Source: PALSA-1336 sp038203095 (lineage in GTDB: Bacteria > Patescibacteriota > Doudnabacteria > UBA920). From it: DNA of 36,580 bases. Each line of letters starts with the position of its first letter. Position 1 is the stretch's first letter. The notes under the pieces were generated by a model. It made no database searches. It saw only the letters and a program-made list of their open reading frames with translations, and had not been told where the DNA came from. Positions 21,655-27,702 of this stretch are shown piece by piece. Position numbers and translations under genes: made by a program. The stretch is taken from contig JBBREH010000011.1 of the NCBI GenBank assembly GCA_038203095.1, positions 1 to 36,580 on the forward strand, given 5' to 3'.

Positions 21655-21892
21655 GTAGTAGGGCCATATGTCTGGCTTGTTTAAGCGACTTAGTCACCAT
21701 GCGTTGGTGTTTGGGGCAGGTGCCGGTACGGTTGTGGGCCAAAATTTTGGCATGCGGCGACATAAAGCGGCGCAGGGTTTGGCCGTCTTTGTAGTCCACC
21801 GTGCTAATTTTATTGCTGCAAAAATAACACTGCTTTTTTTCGGCAGGTCTGCTGTCTCGGTCTCTGTCTCTGTCTCGTTGTTGTGGTCTCAT
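21638..21892 (-). CDS. rpsR: Small-subunit ribosomal protein bS18
   Basis: An 84-residue protein of the 30S platform that pairs with bS6. It has the S18 core: VDYKDGQTLRRFMSPHAKIL, then NRTGTCPKHQR and KQARHMALLPFV at the end. The Cys/His set CYFC plus TCPKH suggests the zinc-binding type of S18. The N-terminus contains an RDRDRDRD run, encoded by a tandem CTGTCT-like hexamer. It is the third gene of the rpsF-ssb-rpsR series; the hairpin at its stop codon may limit read-through to efp. Confidence 0.96.
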   Translation of the reverse strand: MRPQQRDRDRDRDSRPAEKKQCYFCSNKISTVDYKDGQTLRRFMSPHAKILAHNRTGTCPKHQRMVTKSLKQARHMALLPFVAA

Positions 21893-21931
21893 ATGGTAGG
21901 TATTAGATTATAGTTTTAAGTTTAAAGTTCG

Positions 21932-22013
21932 TCTACTAAATACTAAATATACTAAAGATGCGAAACTTCGAACATTGATTTAGTATTTTTAGTACCATTT
22001 CGTATTTAGTAGA
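21932..22013. repeat. 12-bp inverted repeat between rpsR and ssb
   Basis: TCTACTAAATAC (21932-21943) and GTATTTAGTAGA (22002-22013) are perfect inverted copies. The interior has further TACTAAA repeats. It spans most of the spacer and could fold in the polycistronic mRNA. Confidence 0.8.
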
Positions 22014-22015
22014 AG

Positions 22016-22510
22016 TTAGAAAGGAATGTCTTCAACACTAATGTCTTCGCCTTGTTGGATGGTGGGGAGTTCTTCCGCACGCATCGGTTGGGCAATCTCG
22101 TCAGCTTTTGGTGGCACAGGCTTGGCAGTTGGCTGATAAGGCGCCGATGCCATTGGGGCGGAGCCACCCGAACTGCCCTGTTTACTGTCTAGCATTATCA
22201 TATTATCGCCCACGATCTCGGTTTTGTAATTTTTCTTGCCGTCGGTTCCGTCCCAACTGCGAGTTTGCAAGCGGCCTTCAATGTAGACCCTACTGCCTTT
22301 TTTTAAGTATTGTGCGGCAATTTCGCCGAGTTTGGTCCAGAGCACAATGTTGTGGTATTCCACCTGCTCCACCTTTTGTCCGGTTTGCTTGTTGGTGTAA
22401 ACGTAGTTGGTAGCCAGGCCCAATTGGCAAACGCTGGTGCCGCCGGGCGTAGTTTTTAATTCCGGGTCGCGGGTTAAGCGACCAATAATCATTACTTTGT
22501 TTAGGTCCAT
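22016..22510 (-). CDS. ssb: Single-stranded DNA-binding protein
   Basis: A 164-residue protein with an N-terminal OB fold (1-110): MDLNKVMIIGRLTRDPELK, then EYHNIVLWTKLGEIAAQYLK and SRVYIEGRLQTRSW. A Pro/Ala/Ser-rich flexible linker ends in the acidic tip EDIPF, which in other bacteria recruits repair and replication proteins. The tetrameric SSB coats single-stranded DNA. It lies between rpsF and rpsR, the common bacterial order. Its upstream spacer is filled by an ATCCG-rich palindrome. Confidence 0.96.
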   Translation of the reverse strand: MDLNKVMIIGRLTRDPELKTTPGGTSVCQLGLATNYVYTNKQTGQKVEQVEYHNIVLWTKLGEIAAQYLKKGSRVYIEGRLQTRSWDGTDGKKNYKTEIVGDNMIMLDSKQGSSGGSAPMASAPYQPTAKPVPPKADEIAQPMRAEELPTIQQGEDISVEDIPF

Positions 22511-22523
22511 AAAATTTTAGTTT

Positions 22524-22619
22524 CCGATCCGGATTCCATCCGGATTTGCGGATAACCGCGGATATTATAGATCCGTAGATATCCGTTGATCCGGATTTTA
22601 ATCTGTAGATCCGGATCGG
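22524..22619. repeat. ATCCG-rich palindromic element between ssb and rpsF
   Basis: The 96-bp element is bounded by CCGATCCGGA (22524-22533) and TCCGGATCGG (22610-22619). The interior has many ATCCG/CGGAT units that can pair. Its style resembles the elements at 33739-33838 and inside uvrC. It fills almost the whole spacer. Confidence 0.75.
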
Positions 22620-22625
22620 GTTAAT

Positions 22626-23111
22626 TTACTTAGTAACGTCTTCGCTCAGCGCGGCTTCAATTTTTTTGTCCAAGTCTTCCGGGTTAATATCCAGAACTAT
22701 CGGCGCCTCTTTTTTCTTTAGTGGCGCTGTTGTTGCCGGTTTGGCAGCTTCGGCTTCGGCCGGAGGACCTTTGCGGACAATTTTGGATTGCACAATTCGG
22801 TCCTTTTCCATTCTAGCCAAATGCTCATCCAGATTTACAATAATATAGCGGATAATGTTGGCGTCCTGGGTGTGGATTTTTGCGTCAAAGGCGTTGATTT
22901 TTTGCTTGTCCATTGCAAAATTTACCACAACATAATGGCCGTTGCGGGTTTTTTTAATGGGGTAGGCTAACTTTTTCTTACCCAACTGAGTTTCTCTAAT
23001 TTCCGTGCCGCCAAAATCTTCGGCGAACTTTAAAATTTGGGCGGAAATTTTGGGCACTTCGTCGTCGGCAACGTGGCTGCCGAGCAGATACATAAGCTCA
23101 TATTGAGGCAT
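22626..23111 (-). CDS. rpsF: Small-subunit ribosomal protein bS6
   Basis: A 161-residue 30S protein that partners bS18. The core fold (1-100) is clear: PQYELMYLLGSHVADDEVP, KKKLAYPIKKTRNGHYVVVN and NIIRYIIVNLDEH. The C-terminus is extended by about 60 residues, an Ala/Pro/Lys-rich linker ending in the helix LDKKIEAALSE; long tails occur in several bacterial S6 proteins. It leads the rpsF-ssb-rpsR series. The short leader contains a stable hairpin at the position where some bacteria carry an S6:S18-binding autoregulatory leader, but I cannot confirm the consensus. Confidence 0.95.
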   Translation of the reverse strand: MPQYELMYLLGSHVADDEVPKISAQILKFAEDFGGTEIRETQLGKKKLAYPIKKTRNGHYVVVNFAMDKQKINAFDAKIHTQDANIIRYIIVNLDEHLARMEKDRIVQSKIVRKGPPAEAEAAKPATTAPLKKKEAPIVLDINPEDLDKKIEAALSEDVTK

Positions 23112-23160
23112 TAAGGTGTTTCCTTAATCCCTCCCGCTATGCGGGAAGGAATATGATTAA
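23112..23160 (-). promoter_or_regulatory. Hairpin leader of rpsF
   Basis: CCCGC, loop TAT, GCGGG (23133-23145) with flanking CCTT/AAGG pairs forms a stable stem upstream of the rpsF start. A second small repeat TTAAGG/CCTTAA is next to the start. It could be an autoregulatory S6:S18 leader or a simple repeat. Confidence 0.4.
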
Positions 23161-23175
23161 TTATTTATTGATTTT

Positions 23176-23442
23176 TTAAAGCTTAAACTCAATTCCAACT
23201 TTTTTTGAAACTTCACGCGCCCAATCTTGCAGCGACAACAACTGATGTTTTAAGGTTGTATTTTGGTCGTCAAAATCATTAATTCTTTTTGCCAGGTTGT
23301 CAACGGCCGTAGTAAGTTTATTAACCGATTCCGTAAGAGTATTTAGTTTTCCAGCGAGCTCCGTAACCTCCTGCTTGGTAGCAAGATGCTCCATCATAAA
23401 CTTTTCTATTCGATCCAGTTGTTGTTTTAAATCTTGATCCAT
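23176..23442 (-). CDS. Small coiled-coil protein
   Basis: An 88-residue protein almost wholly predicted as coiled coil: MDQDLKQQLDRIEKFMMEHL at the start, then heptad-like runs (LNTLTESVNKLTTAVDNLAK). There is no signal or membrane segment. I place the start at 23442 because the -10/-35 promoter at 23466-23494 lies just upstream; a longer frame to 23607 would run through that promoter. Its function is unknown. It precedes rpsF, 64 bp away, and may share its transcript. Confidence 0.72.
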   Translation of the reverse strand: MDQDLKQQLDRIEKFMMEHLATKQEVTELAGKLNTLTESVNKLTTAVDNLAKRINDFDDQNTTLKHQLLSLQDWAREVSKKVGIEFKL

Positions 23443-23465
23443 ATATTTTATTTTAGCGTTTCCAA

Positions 23466-23494
23466 AGTATAGCAAAAGCAGGGGGTCTTGTCGA
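23466..23494 (-). promoter_or_regulatory. Promoter of the coiled-coil gene
   Basis: On the minus strand, TCGACA (23494-23489), a 17-nt spacer and TATACT (23471-23466). The expected start near 23459 gives a 17-nt leader. The -35 is two bases from the -35 of the divergent plus-strand promoter. Confidence 0.7.
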
Positions 23495-23496
23495 TA

Positions 23497-23525
23497 TTGA
23501 CAATTTAAGCAAAATGTGCTATAAT
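23497..23525 (+). promoter_or_regulatory. Perfect consensus promoter TTGACA-N17-TATAAT
   Basis: TTGACA (23497-23502), 17 nt, TATAAT (23520-23525), with a TGC extension before the -10. This is the best promoter in the window, and the next 140 nt hold no good reading frame. The inverted repeat TTGTC-N6-GACAA (23488-23503) overlaps both divergent -35 regions. Confidence 0.92.
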
Positions 23526-23531
23526 AGTAAA

Positions 23532-23650
23532 AATTCTTTTGTCGGTCTGGCCAACGGCTGGTAGGCTGAATGTGGCATTTAAAAGAGTGTAAATCTTCCA
23601 TATGCAAAAAAGTAGTACATAATGGACAGATATTGAATACTGCTTTTTAT
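23532..23650 (+). ncRNA. Candidate small non-coding RNA of about 120 nt
   Basis: Transcription from the consensus promoter should start near 23532. The sequence can form a hairpin around CTGGCC, AAC, GGCTGG and an outer TTCTTTT/AAAAGAG stem. It ends in a terminator: AGTAGTA (23611-23617) pairs with TACTGCT (23638-23644), followed by TTTTTATTT. I find no match to tmRNA, RNase P RNA, SRP RNA or 6S RNA motifs. The identity is unknown; a long untranslated leader of the next gene is the alternative, but that gene has its own promoter at the terminator. Confidence 0.6.
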
Positions 23651-23652
23651 TT
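23611..23652 (+). terminator. Terminator of the candidate small RNA
   Basis: A 7-bp stem (one G-T pair) with a 20-nt loop, then a T-rich tract. The loop and right arm overlap the -35 region of the next promoter. Confidence 0.6.
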
Positions 23653-23660
23653 GCTATAAT
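23633..23660 (+). promoter_or_regulatory. Leaderless promoter of the histidine phosphatase gene
   Basis: TTGAAT (23633-23638), 16 nt, then TGC-TATAAT (-10 at 23655-23660). Exactly 6 nt separate the -10 from the ATG at 23667. Confidence 0.8.
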
Positions 23661-23666
23661 ACTTTT

Positions 23667-24329
23667 ATGTTTAAAAAAATTACTCCAATTACTTTAAAAC
23701 AAACTTATTGGCATTGCGATTGCGGGAAAGTTAGAGTGGAGGGTCCGCAAAAAATAACAGTTATTGCTATCCGTCACGGTGAGAGCCAGCATAATATTGC
23801 CGGGGTGGTTAATGGTGATCCAAAAAAAGATTTTCACTTAACCCCAAAAGGCCAGCTACAGGCAAAAGAAGTAGCGCAGAAGTTAAGGCATAAAAAAATT
23901 GTTGCGATTATTTCTTCGGAAATGCCGCGCACGCGGGAAAGCGCGGCCTATTTGTCAGACCTAAATAAAATTCCTGTGCAAGTAGATAAGCGCTTGAATG
24001 ATATTAATGCCGGTGGCTTGGAAGGTGTGCCAATTTTAGAATTTCGCAAAACTACTCAAAATACTAAAATTTCCGTAGAGGGCTCGGAAACCAATACGGA
24101 AATGGGCAAGCGAATAAAAAGTTTTTTGGAAGAGTTAATAGGCTGTTATGCAGGGCAGGTCGTGGCAATAGTTTCGTCGGAAATTGTTCTGCACGCTTTG
24201 CGGCAGGTAAGCCAAGGCCTGCCGTGCGACGAAGACTCTGGCGAGCACGTGCAAAATGGCGTGGCTTACGAGTTTATTATTCGCAGTCCTATTTGCTGTC
24301 CTAGTTGCGGGGATAGCTGTAAAATATAG
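23667..24329 (+). CDS. Histidine-phosphatase-superfamily protein with Cys-rich ends
   Basis: A 220-residue protein with a phosphoglycerate-mutase-like fold. Residues about 32-42 carry the catalytic motif IAIRHGESQHN; later LTPKGQLQAKEVAQKL, SSEMPRTRESA and INAGGLEGVP fit the family. The second catalytic His, usually in a VVSHG segment, is absent: the sequence reads VAIVSSEIVLHALRQ. The ends carry Cys: WHCDCGK (about 16-21) and CCPSCGDSC near the C-terminus, which could together bind zinc. It may be an inactive or altered phosphatase, or a zinc-linked binding protein. It is transcribed alone from a leaderless promoter, convergent with ychF. Confidence 0.75.
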   Translation: MFKKITPITLKQTYWHCDCGKVRVEGPQKITVIAIRHGESQHNIAGVVNGDPKKDFHLTPKGQLQAKEVAQKLRHKKIVAIISSEMPRTRESAAYLSDLNKIPVQVDKRLNDINAGGLEGVPILEFRKTTQNTKISVEGSETNTEMGKRIKSFLEELIGCYAGQVVAIVSSEIVLHALRQVSQGLPCDEDSGEHVQNGVAYEFIIRSPICCPSCGDSCKI

Positions 24330-24373
24330 GCCTCCCTCATTTGTCCTCGCGCTTCGCGACAAAGGGGTGGCTT
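24330..24373. terminator. Palindrome between convergent genes
   Basis: TTGTC (24341-24345) and GACAA (24358-24362) with outer CCTCCCTCA/AGGGGTGG imperfect pairing. Its position between two converging stops suggests termination for both, but the T-runs are short. Confidence 0.5.
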
Positions 24374-24378
24374 GGATA

Positions 24379-25560
24379 TTAAGCTGTAAACCTAAAGTGC
24401 ACCACATCACCATCTTGAACAACATATTCTTTGCCTTCAACACGAAGCCAGCCTTTTTCTTTGGCGCCAACATAACCCTTTGCTTCTAGGAGCTTATTCC
24501 ACTGGATGACTTCGGCGCGAATGAAGCCTTTTTCAAAGTCAGTGTGGATTTTCCCCGCGGCTTGGGGAGCTTTACTACCCTGTACGCAGGTCCAGGCCTT
24601 AGATTCTTTTGGTCCGGCGGTTATAAAAGTTATGAGTCCTAAAGTTTTGTAAGCCTGTTTAATAATTTTATCTAAACCCGACTCGGGCAAACCGAGTTCT
24701 TTTAAATATTCTTTGCGTTCGTCATCAGGCAATTCGGCGAGTTCACTTTCGAGTTGGGCATCGATGGCAATCATAGGTGCAGTATTCTCCTCCTTTTTAA
24801 GGAGGAGTGCCTGCGAAGCAGGCGAGGTGGTCGGAGTTGTTTTTAAGGAGTCCAACCCTTCCGTCTCGCTACGCGATCCACCTTCCCTTAGCAGGGAAGG
24901 ATAATCCTCGAATTCTTTTTTATCCAAATCAAATTTACTGTTTGCCACAAACAAAAATGGTTTTTGGGTCAAGAGGACAATATCTTTACTGTGCTCTTTT
25001 TCTTCATCGGTCAAATGCACAGTATTAGTCATTTCGCCTTTTTCTAAAACTGTTTTGTATTTTTCTAAGACCTGTTTTTTTACAATCATTTCCCTGTCGC
25101 CGGATTTGGCGCCGCGCGCTACGGTATCCAGTCTTTTGGTGACGTTTTCTAAATCCGCTAATTGCAGTTCTATGGCAATGGTTTCTATGTCGCGCGCCGG
25201 GTCCACGTTGCCGTTAACATGGATAATATCATCATTCACAAAAAACCGGACAACTTCCATAATGGCGTCCACTTCGCGAATATTGCTTAAAAACTTGTTG
25301 CCCAAACCTTCGCCCGTGCTGGCGCCTTTAACCAAGCCGGCAATGTCAACGAATTCAATTGTGGTGGGCACAATTTTTTCCGACTTTTCCAGCTCCGAAA
25401 GTTTGGCCAGGCGTTCATCCGGCACCGCCACCACGCCCACGTTTGGGTCTATTGTCGCGAACGGATAGTTAGCGGCCTCAACCTTGCTTTTGGTAATGGC
25501 GTTAAAGAGGGTGGACTTGCCTACGTTGGGCAGGCCTACTATTCCGATTTTGAAAGACAT
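24379..25560 (-). CDS. ychF: Redox-regulated/ribosome-linked ATPase YchF (Obg family)
   Basis: A 393-residue P-loop NTPase that prefers ATP and binds ribosomes. It shows the Walker A KIGIVGLPNVGKSTLFNAIT (about 4-23), the switch ANYPFATIDPNVGVV, VDIAGLVKGASTGEGLGNKF, and the C-terminal TGS domain (ITAGPKESKAWTCVQGSKAP, then FEKGFIRAEVI and KEYVVQDGDVVHFRF). The family is normally about 365 residues. Residues about 219-258 are an extra stretch (PSLLREGGSRSETEGLDSL and on), encoded exactly by a repeat with several hairpins (24787-24903). It begins after FEDY and ends before APMIAIDAQLE. The insert lies in the variable region before the helical domain, so activity may be kept. Confidence 0.95.
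   Translation of the reverse strand: MSFKIGIVGLPNVGKSTLFNAITKSKVEAANYPFATIDPNVGVVAVPDERLAKLSELEKSEKIVPTTIEFVDIAGLVKGASTGEGLGNKFLSNIREVDAIMEVVRFFVNDDIIHVNGNVDPARDIETIAIELQLADLENVTKRLDTVARGAKSGDREMIVKKQVLEKYKTVLEKGEMTNTVHLTDEEKEHSKDIVLLTQKPFLFVANSKFDLDKKEFEDYPSLLREGGSRSETEGLDSLKTTPTTSPASQALLLKKEENTAPMIAIDAQLESELAELPDDERKEYLKELGLPESGLDKIIKQAYKTLGLITFITAGPKESKAWTCVQGSKAPQAAGKIHTDFEKGFIRAEVIQWNKLLEAKGYVGAKEKGWLRVEGKEYVVQDGDVVHFRFTA
24787..24903. repeat. Multi-hairpin repeat inserted in frame in ychF
   Basis: About 117 nt (39 codons) with three perfect hairpins: CTCCTCCTT-TTT-AAGGAGGAG (24787-24807), GCCTGC-GAA-GCAGGC (24809-24823) and CCTTCCCT-TAGC-AGGGAAGG (24881-24900). The frame stays open. 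Exact borders are estimated from where the family-like protein sequence breaks and resumes. Confidence 0.85.
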
Positions 25561-25720
25561 AGCTACTAGAATTAAAAATAAATACTAATCTATAAAAATC
25601 TACAAAAGGAAATTCCTTTAGTAGGTTTTTGTAGTGTGTCCACTGTAGTGTTAAGAACAACATAACTATTCTAATAGAGATTTGAGATTTAGCCAATAGG
25701 CTAGTTTGAGGGACTTGACG
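25561..25720. other. Spacer upstream of ychF, no gene seen
   Basis: A/T-rich sequence with CTACAAA-type units and an imperfect inverted repeat (AATCTACAAAAGG and the facing TAGGTTTTTGTAG). It would contain the ychF promoter, but I cannot choose a convincing -10. No plausible reading frame. Confidence 0.5.
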
Positions 25721-25784
25721 TTGTAGTTAGCCCATTTATGGGCTGTTAATCCATTAGGACAGCCGATGAATCGGCTAACTACAA
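25721..25784. repeat. Y-shaped palindromic element, copy 1
   Basis: A 12-bp closing stem (25721-25732 and 25773-25784, core TGTAGTTAGCC) encloses two hairpins: GCCCAT-TT-ATGGGC and GCCGA-TGAA-TCGGC, with a small TAATCCATTA between. The same plan recurs at 25832, 27547 and 27622. Confidence 0.85.
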
Positions 25785-25831
25785 GACTTTGTATTGTAAG
25801 TATTTACCTTTTTTCAAAAGTACCGATATTG

Positions 25832-25885
25832 TGTAGCACAGCCGTAATCGGCGTCCACGAAACGCCCATAAATGGGCACGCTACA
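25832..25885. repeat. Y-shaped palindromic element, copy 2
   Basis: TGTAGC (25832-25837) and GCTACA (25880-25885) enclose GCCG-TAAT-CGGC and GCCCA-TAAA-TGGGC. It matches the reverse complement of copy 1 in both hairpins, so the two form an inverted pair about 50 bp apart. Confidence 0.8.
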
Positions 25886-25914
25886 GGACATCATCGGGAA
25901 AAGGTGAATAGTTA

Positions 25915-26200
25915 CATTGCATTGACAAAAGAGAGAGAGTTACTATTTGCCATGCAATCAGATATTCCCCGACAGCCTCGGGGAGGAGGAAGTATGCGCG
26001 GAAAACGAAAGATGCCGTCCGAAAAACGGCATTCAATGAAAGGAAAGCCAGGCGGTATGGCCCTGAGATCAATCAGGGCCAAGACCGAGAAAAAAAAGGA
26101 CGAAAGACGGCTAAACAGCAGGGGCGGTTATCGTCCTATGAATACCTGGTGATGCAATGCAAATGGCGGGGAGACAATGTTTGAGAAGTTTCCCCGCCGC
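25915..26200 (+). ncRNA. Candidate structured RNA with seven helices
   Basis: Helices on the plus strand: CATTGCAT 25915-25922 with ATGCAATG 26152-26159; CCCCGA/TCGGGG 25967-25983; ATGCCGT/ACGGCAT 26012-26032; GCCAGG 26047-26052 with CCTGGT 26145-26150; GGCCCTGA/TCAGGGCC with outer CGGT/ACCG 26053-26087; GGACGA 26098-26103 with TCGTCC 26131-26136; and GGCGGGGA/TCCCCGCC 26165-26198. Loops and junctions are A-rich. One helix encloses two others as a junction. It matches no RNA class I can recognise. Alternative: a 52-residue very basic ORF from 25994, with an AGGAGG before it. Strand is inferred from the A-rich loops and the downstream terminator. Confidence 0.5.
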
Positions 26201-26226
26201 CTATTTAAAATTTTATTATTGTATTT

Positions 26227-26252
26227 AACCCTCTAAGCAGGGTTTTTATTTT
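26227..26252 (+). terminator. Terminator before the gene at 26269
   Basis: AACCCT, loop CTAAGC, AGGGTT (26227-26244) then TTTATTTT. It would end a transcript coming from the candidate structured RNA. Confidence 0.8.
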
Positions 26253-26253
26253 G

Positions 26254-26262
26254 TGTTAAGAT
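26254..26262 (+). promoter_or_regulatory. Extended -10 promoter TGTTAAGAT (leaderless)
   Basis: TAAGAT (26257-26262) with a TGT extension, exactly 6 nt before the ATG at 26269. This spacing supports the second ATG as the real start, since the ATG at 26263 would lie inside the 6-nt gap. Confidence 0.55.
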
Positions 26263-26268
26263 ATGTTT

Positions 26269-26664
26269 ATGATAGATTCTGATCCAGAATTAATAAGAGT
26301 CCGTGAATTCCTGGCAACAAGGGAAGCGGAGGAAATAAAACAGAGGCGAGCTGCAATGGATGCTCGGCATAGTAAATATGATGAAAATGTCTTTGATATG
26401 AGCCAATTAGGCTACCAACAGTTGTCTCATGAAGATTTAAAGGCAATTTATAAATTGTTTAATGATGCAAGTTTCAATTTAGAACGAAATAAAGGAGTCA
26501 TGCCATCTACTGATGCTGTTGAGAGGCTTAAAGGTTTTACAGAGGCAGAAGCTTTAGGTTCTAGGAAATTAAAAATAACCATTAACGGAAAAGTTTTTCA
26601 AGGAAATGTCTCAGATTTTTATGGAGCGTATTTCTTTTTTAAAAAGAATCCGAAACTATGGTAG
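26269..26664 (+). CDS. Soluble hypothetical protein (131 residues)
   Basis: A charged soluble protein. The N-terminal half is helical (ELIRVREFLATREAEEIKQR), followed by a middle with LSHEDLKAIYKLFNDASFNL and a C-terminal beta-like unit (KLKITINGKVFQGNVSDFYG). I do not recognise a domain. The start at 26269 (MIDSDPEL) fits the 6-nt spacing from the -10; an in-frame ATG two codons earlier is the alternative. Its stop overlaps the first possible ATG of the HAD phosphatase, so the two are translationally coupled. Confidence 0.65.
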   Translation: MIDSDPELIRVREFLATREAEEIKQRRAAMDARHSKYDENVFDMSQLGYQQLSHEDLKAIYKLFNDASFNLERNKGVMPSTDAVERLKGFTEAEALGSRKLKITINGKVFQGNVSDFYGAYFFFKKNPKLW

Positions 26665-27467
26665 AAAGTAAAATGAAAATCACTAACCTCAAAAAAATTA
26701 CCAATAAAGACCTAATAGTTTTTGACTTGGACGGCACCTTGGCGCCGACTAAGGCAAAAATGGATGCGGAAATGAACAAGTTAATTACCGAACTTTTGTC
26801 GGTAAAAAAAGTTGCCATAATTGGCGGGGGAAAATACGAGCTGTTTAAGCATCAGTTTTTAAACGAGCTTACCGCGTCCAAGCCACTGTATAAAAATTTG
26901 TTTTTGTTTCCAGTAACTTCCACGGTTTTTTTGCGTTATCAGAAATCGTGGAAAAAAGTTTACGAACACAAGCTTTCGGCTGTGGAAATAAAAAATATTT
27001 ATGTGGCTTTTCATAAAGCGTTAAAAGACATAAATTATCAGCATCCAAAAAAAGTTTACGGTAAAGTAATAGAAAATCGCGGAAGTCAAATAACCTGGTC
27101 TGCCTTGGGGCAGGATGTTGTAAAGAGCTTGGGTAAGAAGGGGATTGAGTTAAAAAACCAGTGGCGCGATAAAAATACGCCGGTTAAGTTAAAATTGGCA
27201 ATGCGCCTAAGAAAATATCTGCCAAATTTGGAAGTTCATGCCGCCGGTCATACATCTATCGATATTACCAAAAAAGGCATAGACAAAGCCTATGGCCTAA
27301 AACAAATAGAAAAGTACGTTGGGGTTAAAATAAAAAATATGCTTTTTATTGGCGATGCCATTTTCCCAGGTGGTAACGACTATGCCGTAGTTAAAACCGG
27401 CGTGGACTACGTGGCGGTGAAGGACCCGGAAGGGACGAAAAAAGTTGTTAGAGAAATATTGAAATAA
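26658..27467 (+). CDS. HAD-superfamily phosphatase, phosphomannomutase-like (HAD-IIB)
   Basis: A 269-residue protein. The HAD motif I is IVFDLDGTLAPTKAKMD (about 20-36), with the nucleophile Asp and general acid Asp present. Motif II is in VKKVAIIGGGKYELF, and the C-terminal acidic motif is FIGDAIFPGGNDYAV. ENRGSQITWSALGQ and HAAGHTSIDITKKGIDKAYG resemble the cap and core of eukaryote-type phosphomannomutase. It may act on hexose phosphates in sugar-nucleotide supply, but similarity is only at family level. An ATG at 26673 (MKITNLKK) could also be the start. It is coupled to the gene before. Confidence 0.82.
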   Translation: MVESKMKITNLKKITNKDLIVFDLDGTLAPTKAKMDAEMNKLITELLSVKKVAIIGGGKYELFKHQFLNELTASKPLYKNLFLFPVTSTVFLRYQKSWKKVYEHKLSAVEIKNIYVAFHKALKDINYQHPKKVYGKVIENRGSQITWSALGQDVVKSLGKKGIELKNQWRDKNTPVKLKLAMRLRKYLPNLEVHAAGHTSIDITKKGIDKAYGLKQIEKYVGVKIKNMLFIGDAIFPGGNDYAVVKTGVDYVAVKDPEGTKKVVREILK

Positions 27468-27546
27468 TCTACAAAAGCTATATTAGGTTACAAAAAACTA
27501 CAAAACTTATGTAGTTCTGTAGTTTTTAAATCAGATGTTGATTATT

Positions 27547-27613
27547 GCTGTAGTGCAGGGCATTGCCCTGCTTTTATAATGCGTTTATGCAGGCCGATGG
27601 CCTGCGCTACAGC
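27547..27613. repeat. Y-shaped palindromic element, copy 3
   Basis: GCTGTAG (27547-27553) and CTACAGC (27607-27613) enclose GCAGGGC-ATT-GCCCTGC (27555-27571) and GCAGGCC-GAT-GGCCTGC (27589-27605). Same plan as copies 1 and 2 but with different hairpin sequences. Confidence 0.9.
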
Positions 27614-27621
27614 TGGTTTTA

Positions 27622-27678
27622 GTAGGGGCGGATCTTATCCGCCCGCCCAAATGACGGGAAGATGAGATCTTCCCCTAC
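27622..27678. repeat. Y-shaped palindromic element, copy 4
   Basis: GTAGGGG (27622-27628) and CCCCTAC (27672-27678) enclose GGGCGGAT-CTT-ATCCGCCC (27626-27644) and GGGAAGAT-GAG-ATCTTCCC (27656-27674). It is directly beside copy 3. A and T residues around both make a terminator function for trpS possible. Confidence 0.9.
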
Positions 27679-27702
27679 AAGACGTGGTCAATCAAATAAA
27701 AT

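Noticed and set aside
23443..23607. N-terminal extension of the coiled-coil gene
   Set aside because: It would cover both divergent promoters and the start of the candidate small RNA; its sequence is not coiled-coil-like.
25766..26152. 128-residue protein on the plus strand
   Set aside because: The frame runs through palindromic element copy 2 and the multi-helix region. Its residues are dominated by repeat-derived and Lys/Arg-rich sequence. Only the last 52 codons, from 25994, remain a weak alternative to an RNA.
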